Shown in pieces: positions 58,258 through 64,000 of a DNA stretch of 64,000 bases (positions within the stretch are counted from its first letter, which is position 1; the number at the start of each line of letters is the position of its first letter). Where the stretch lies: positions 23,886,482-23,950,481 of the forward strand of contig NC_030681.2 of assembly GCF_000004195.4 (NCBI RefSeq), read 5' to 3'. The translations under genes and the position numbers were made by a program. This stretch comes from Xenopus tropicalis (Eukaryota; Chordata; Amphibia; Anura; Pipidae). The notes under the pieces were generated by a model that saw only the letters and a program-made list of their open reading frames with translations, did not search any database and was not told the DNA's origin.

Positions 58258-61200
58258 CCCTTTAAGTGCCATGGGACGTAGATTCTACGTCCAAGGCACT
58301 AAAGGACCAAAGTGCCATGGGACGTAGAATCTACGTCCAATGGCACTGTCGGGTTTACAAGCGCTGCGCTCGCTTTTAAAGCAGCGCAGCGCTTGTAAAC
58401 CCCTCAGATCCCCCTAGGCAACGAGCAAACATAGACATACTCACCGATCCGGGTCCCCGAGCCGCACCGATCGCGTCGCCAGCCAATGACAGCAGTGGAC
58501 ACGCGTTGATGACGTGTCCACTGCTGTCCCTTTAAATAGCGCCGCCTACTGTCGGCTCCCTCACTCCTGCTGCGCACGTTGGACAAGATGGAGCTCCCCT
58601 GCTGCCTTCCTGCTGGATTGATCGCCCCTGATCGCCCCTGATCGTCTGCCTGCCTTGGGTAAGCTGAACTACAACTCTCTACCACTGTTTATTTTGCTTA
58701 TTTCTATCTCAACTGTCTAAAAAAATTTTTTTTTTTTTTTTTTGCATTTTTTCTTCTATCTTTGTCATTATTACACTTTTGTACACATACACACTTATTT
58801 ACAACTTTCCCAAGCACACACAGACACTTACACACACACTTACACTTACACTTTTTTTTTTTTCTTTCTTTCTTTCCTTTTCTTTCTTTCTTTGCTTTCT
58901 TTGGCAGTCTTTTTTTTTACTAAAACTTTATTTCTGATCTTGCTCTATAATTATCTGATTTATTTGGTTGCATTTTAGTGTTTTTTTGGCATTTTCATAA
59001 TTGATTTCTGTTTTTGAATTATTCTATTGCACTGTAACTTTTTTTATTGCTATTTGGTGCTGAATTTGCAGTGACGTTGGTGGATCCAGGGCTCTGACCA
59101 CCGATTTCATTGCAATTATTGTTCTTCTGTTGGTTTAGGTGGTTTTATTGGATTTTACAGATTTTATGGTGTTTTATCTTTGCATTGTTCTTTATTGTGT
59201 GTTTAGTGCCCCCAAAAAGGTTGCTTTTGCAGTGACATTGGTGGATCCAGGGCTCTTACCGATTTCATTGCAACTATTGTTCTTTGATTGCTTTTAGTGG
59301 TTTTATTCCATTTGATTTCAGTTGTTCTAGAAAGGTCCAGAGGTGCTAAGATTGTTCTGGTAGTTTCTATTGCCAAGGGTTAGGCTGATGCCACACGAGG
59401 CGTAGGGCTGATTTTTTCAGCAAGTGGAAAAACGCTTGCCGAAAATTCAGCCCTACGCCTGCTACTTGTTCCTGCACCCGAATGAATGGGATACGCTCGG
59501 GTGCAGGCACGTGTAGCCGATATACACATGAAAACGCGAGACTTTGCATTCTCACGCGTTTTCATGCGTATATCGGCTACATGTGCCTGCACCCGAGCGT
59601 ATCCCATTCATTCGGGTGCAGGCAAAAAAAAAGGGGTGCATAGAGTGCAGCCCCAATATTATGCATTTTCAGGTTTGGCGGCCATGTACTTATGTGCAAC
59701 CAGACATAGGTATCGTTTTATTCAGGGGAACTTGCAGATTGATGGTTAGTAAGTTTTTGGTAGTTGCCATGGAGATTTTGGGGAGAAATCTAGGTTTTTT
59801 ATCTGGTTTTTCCTTGATTTCTGACCAAAATCTAGGTTTGTATCTGGTTTTTCCTTGATTTCTGACCAAAGCGCTGACTTCTGCAAGGGACTACAGCCGC
59901 AATTTTCCATGTAGAAAGAGAAGAGTGGCGTCTCTGAATAGCTGAAGGTGTGCACTTTTCGTAAATATATAGATTGTGGGGGTTATCTCACAGGTAGGGG
60001 GGGTTAACACTGAAAAACTGCAGGTAGTGCACATAGAGCGCAGCCCCCAAAATTTCAACTGAAATTGCCCTTATGCATTGCCCCTGTTTTGGGGCATTTG
60101 GTGGCCACGTCTTTATGTGCACCCATACATATGGGGTATCGTTTTATTCAGGGGAACTTGCAAATTGAGGTTTAGTAAGCTTTTGGTAGTTGCCATGGAG
60201 ATTTTGGGGAGAAATCTAGGTTTTTATCTGGTTTTTCCTTGATTTCTGACCAAAGCGCTAACTTCTGCAAGGGACTGGGGCCACAATTTTTCATGTAGAA
60301 AGAGAAGAGTGGTGTCTCTGAATAGCTGAAGGTGTGCACTTTTTGGAAATATATAGTTTGCGGGGTTATTTCACAGGTATGGGGGTGTTTAGACTAAATA
60401 ACTGCAGGTAGAGCACATAGAGCACAGCCCCCCCTTATGCATTGCCCCTGTTTGGGGGCATTTGGTGGCCACGTCTTTATGTGCACCCATACATATGGGG
60501 TATCGTTTTATTCAGGGGAACTTGCAAATTGAGGTTTAGTAAGTTTTTGGTAGTTGCCATGGAGATTTTGGGGAGAAATCTAGGTTTTTTATCTGGTTTT
60601 TCCTTGATTTCTGACCAAAATCTAGGGTTGTATCTGGTTTTTCCTTGATTTCTGACCAAAGCGCTGACTTCTGCAAGGGACTGCAGCCACAATTTTCCAT
60701 GTAGAAAGAGAAGAGTGGTGTCTCTGAATAGCTGAAGGTGTGCACTTTTCGTAAATATATAGATTGTGGGGGTTATTCCACAGGTAGGGGGGGTTAACAC
60801 TGAAAAACTGCAGGTAGTGCACAAAATTTCAACTGAAATTGCCCTTATGCATTGCCCCTGTTTTGGGGCATTTGGTGGCCACGTCTTTATGTGCACCCAT
60901 ACATATGGGGTATCGTTTTATTCAGGGGAACTTGCAGATTGATGGTTAGTAAGTTTTTGGTAGTTGCCATGGAGATTTTGGGGAGAAATCTAGGTTTGTA
61001 TCTGGTTTTTCCTTGATTTCTCACCAAAGCGCTAACTTCTGCAAGGGACTGCGGCCACAATTTTCCATGTAGAAAGAGGAGAGTGGCGTCTCTGAATAGC
61101 TGAAGGTGTGCACTTTTCAGAAATATATAGTTTGCGGGGGTTATTTCACAGGTTATGGGTGTGTTTAGACTAAATAACTGCAGATAGAGCACAGCCCCCC

Positions 61201-63585
61201 CTTATGCATTGCCCCTGTTTGGGGGCATTTGGTGGCCACGTCTTTATGTGCACCCATACTTATGGGGTATCGTTTTATTCAGGGGAACTTGCAAATTGAG
61301 GTTTAGTAAGTTTTTGGTAGTTGCCATGGAGATTTTGGGGAGAAATCTAGGTTTTTATCTGGTCTTTCCTTGATTTCTGACCAAAATCTAGGGTTGTATC
61401 TGGTTTTTCCTTGATTTCTGACCAAAGCGCTGACTTCTGCAAGGGACTGCGGCCACAATTTTCCATGTAGAAAGAGAAGAGTGGTGTCTCTGAATAGCTG
61501 AAGGTGTGCACTTTTCGTAAATATATAGATTGTGGGGGTATCTCACAGGTAGGGGGGGTTATCACTGAACAACTGCAGGTAGTGCACATAGAGCGCAGCC
61601 CCCAAAATTTCAACTGAAATTCCCCTTATGCATTGCCCCTGTTTTGGGGCATTTGGTGGCCACGTCTTTATGTGCACCCATACATATGGGGTATCATTTT
61701 ATTCAGGGGAACTTGCAGATTGATGGTTAGTAAGTTTTTGGTAGTTGCCATGGAGATTTTGGGGAGAAATCTAGGTTTGTATCTAGTTTTTCCTTGATTT
61801 CTGACCAAAGCGCTAACTTCTGCAAGGGACTGCGGCCACAATTTTCCATGTAGAAAGAGAAGAGTGGTGTCTCTGAATAGCTGAAGGTGTGCACTTTTCG
61901 TAAATATATAGATTGTGGGGGTTATCTCACAGGTAGGGGGGGTTAACACTGAAAAACTGCAGGTAGTGCACATAGAGCGCAGCCCCCAAAATTTCAACTG
62001 AAATTGCCCTTATGCATTGCCCCTGTTTTGGGGCATTTGGTGGCCACGTCTTTATGTGCACCCATACATATGGGGTATCGTTTTATTCAGGGGAACTTGC
62101 AGATTGATGGTTAGTAAGTTTTTGGTAGTTGCCATGGAGATTTTGGGGAGAAATCTAGGTTTGTATCTAGTTTTTCCTTGATTTCTGACCAAAGCGCTAA
62201 CTTCTGCAAGGGACTGCGGCCACAATTTTCCATGTAGAAAGAGAAGAGTGGTGTCTCTGAATAGCTGAAGGTGTGCACTTTTCGTAAATATATAGATTGT
62301 GGGGGTTATCTCACAGGTAGGGGGGGTTAACACTGAAAAACTGCAGGTAGTGCACATAGAGCGCAGCCCCCAAAATTTCAACTGAAATTGCCCTTATGCA
62401 TTGCCCCTGTTTTGGGGCATTTGGTGGCCACGTCTTTATGTGCACCCATACATATGGGGTATCGTTTTATTCAGGGGAACTTGCAGATTGATGGTTAGTA
62501 AGTTTTTGGTAGTTGCCATGGAGATTTTGGGGAGAAATCTAGGTTTTTTATCTGGTTTTTCCTTGATTTCTGACCAAAGCGCTTACTTCTGCAAGGCACT
62601 GCGGCCACAATTTTCCATGTAGAAAGAGAAGAGTGGTGTCTCTGAATAGCTGAAGGTGTGCACTTTTCAGAAATATATAGTTTGTGGGGGTTATTTCACA
62701 GGTAGGGGGGGTTAACACTGAAAAACTGCAGGAAGTGCACATAGAGCGCAGCCCCCACATTTTTAGCTGTAATTGCCCTTGTGCATTGCCCCTGCTTTGG
62801 AGTGTTTGGTGCCCATGTCTTTATGTGCACCCATACATATGGGGCATCATTTTATTCAGGAGAAGTTTGTCTTTCAAATATGCCTTTGTTAGAAAATTTT
62901 TATGAGATTTTTTTTTGTCAAATCCACATTTGATCATGCGTCCAAGTTTACGTTTTAGAAAAAAAAAAAAAATGTCATAAAAAGTTCCAAATTTCACAAT
63001 GCACTGACAAAAGGTATTTGGCTTTTGAGTGAAAACTACATTGCACCTAGAAACCTGAAGGTCTGTAGTTTCTAAAGATACCAAACATGAGGGGATATTT
63101 TAGATTTACATATAAGTTATGCTGCATTAACTGTTACAAGCGCTTATCTGCTTTGTTCTGGTGTGATATTGTACTAAGTATTGCCTTAGTTTGGGGGTTA
63201 CTTCTGGACAGGAACTGTGGGGTACCACCACATATTTGGTATCGTTGGAATTGGGAGTATCAGGGCTTTTACAAACAATAAAAAAAAGTGAGTAAAATTA
63301 ACTTTTCTATGGAAAAAAACCTCAAAATATACAGAAATTTTTCATAATTTTATTTTTTTTTTACATATTTCACCCAAAATACACATCATATCTCCAGAAA
63401 AGTTATAAAATTTGGTATGTATGTCGAAGCCCAATTAGTGACGAAAAAAACGATATATAATTTCCCTAGTTTCGTGGAGGTTTTCCTACCAAAAAACATT
63501 GTTAAAGTGAATGAGTACAAAATGCTTAAAAAACGTCTGGCACTGGGGGGAACCGAAATGACGAATTCAGCTGGCACTTAAAGGG
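58258..63585. mobile_element. Non-autonomous piggyBac-like element (TTAA target) of 5.3 kb
   Basis: TTAA|CCCTTTAAGTGCCA at the left and TGGCACTTAAAGGG|TTAA at the right are perfect inverted ends flanked by TTAA (58254-58257 and 63586-63589). The paralogous site at 18604-18607 has a single TTAA, i.e. the empty target. Subterminal palindromes occur near 58268-58335 (ggacgtagattctacgtcc type). The body holds an array of about 384-bp units and no transposase-like frame. Confidence 0.93.
59640..62900. repeat. About 384-bp tandem repeats inside the piggyBac-like element (about 9 units)
   Basis: Each unit contains 'ttcaggggaacttgcagatt', 'gttgccatggagattttggg', 'ccttgatttctgaccaaagc' and 'gaatagctgaaggtgtgcac'. 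The best-preserved adjacent units are offset by 384 bp (61668 to 62052). Others range from about 350 to 425 bp through internal duplication of the 'tctggtttttccttgatttc' segment. The first and last units are diverged. Open frames here are repeat artefacts. Confidence 0.9.
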
Positions 63586-63941
63586 TTAAACCTTTGTGTA
63601 GCGTCTATGTAGTGTCATGTTTTATTTCTTTTTCAAGTTTCTACCTACTGCTTGTTATGTTTCTAGGTAAGTATTCACCTTTCCACCCCCTTTTTTTTTT
63701 TTTTTTTCTTTTTAGGTCTCTTGACAGCCTATGGGGCAATTTTTTTTAAAATAAAACTGCCGCCAAAAATAAAATGTTGTGGTTGATGATTTTTCTACTC
63801 AACTTGTTTCCCAGCACTGGGGCAAGGTACCACATTATTGTAGGGCTCCCCCATGTTCTTACATATATTATAAGCAGGAATTGTACATAGAGCACAGTAC
63901 TGGGAATGACTAAAATGACGTTTTTCTTTTTGCCTCCATAG

Positions 63942-64000
63942 AGAGAATTCGGAGCGATGAGCAAAGTGAGGAAATTGTTCAAACGATTTAGATCGTGTTT
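63942..64000 (+). CDS. First coding exon of a second exon-array gene copy (partial, window edge)
   Basis: Acceptor cctccatag ends at 63941 and the ATG is at 63957. The visible codons give [14 protein letters not shown], identical to the first copy. The three nucleotide differences from 18978-19021 (AGA/AGG, TTA/TTG, CGA/AGA) are all synonymous. The remainder lies beyond the window. Confidence 0.85.

Larger units (their letters stand above)
55896..64000 (+). repeat. Segmental duplication, copy 2 (5' region of a second gene copy)
   Basis: Matches 16208-19020 in order: leader region, 42-bp repeats, 79-bp repeats, LINE-tail piece, T-run, then the exon 1 acceptor and ATG. It is interrupted only by the piggyBac-like element. 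It continues past the window end. Confidence 0.93.

Noticed and set aside
60442..62905. Repeated 69-139-codon frames in the piggyBac-like element
   Set aside because: They recur with the 384-bp unit, occur on both strands, and have no transposase motifs.

Overview
The window looks like a vertebrate, and specifically frog (Xenopus-type), genomic segment. Genes are split into many small GT-AG exons, and the rest is dense with DNA transposons and MITEs (piggyBac, hAT and Harbinger types), two LINE clades and long tandem arrays. The organism call rests on remembered amphibian repeat families, such as the MITE whose ends read ACAGGTATGGGATCCC, and not on a search.

Layout. 1-1837 is a broken minus-strand L1-like LINE. 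1838-9950 is mostly unassigned sequence with several MITEs. 9951-15230 is a 36-bp minisatellite in three blocks, separated by foldback elements. 15402-15910 is a plus-strand LINE 3' fragment. 16208-19037 is the 5' region and first coding exon of a gene. The same region is duplicated at 55896-64000, so a second gene copy begins at the right edge.

The main gene (18978-44356, +) can be traced exon by exon, in frame, from ATG to stop with a poly(A) signal. It encodes a short basic, Cys-containing N-terminus, then a long acidic repetitive region, then a STE20/GCK-like kinase domain. The repetitive region comes from a tandem array of two alternating mini-exons (36 nt and 99 nt, all phase 0) at 22170-35128. 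The array is organised as four higher-order repeats of about 2.79 kb, each holding three exon pairs. The kinase domain keeps the overall fold motifs but has Val for the beta-3 Lys, HHD for HRD and EFG for DFG, so I predict a pseudokinase. At the 3' end a ~0.9 kb tandem duplication has apparently created two 21-nt micro-exons.

Downstream, 44900-50660 holds minisatellites and a nested stack: a 71-bp satellite is split by a 5'-truncated L2-like LINE, which is split by a 1.19-kb hAT element with an 8-bp target duplication. 50839-55894 is a Harbinger-like element carrying a decayed Myb-like gene and a 38-bp satellite. 55896-64000 is the second copy of the gene's 5' region, interrupted by a 5.3-kb piggyBac-like element flanked by TTAA. 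The first gene copy preserves the empty site.

The most interesting content is the exon-array pseudokinase gene and its tandem paralogue. Exon boundaries were read by eye; no transcript or database evidence was available.
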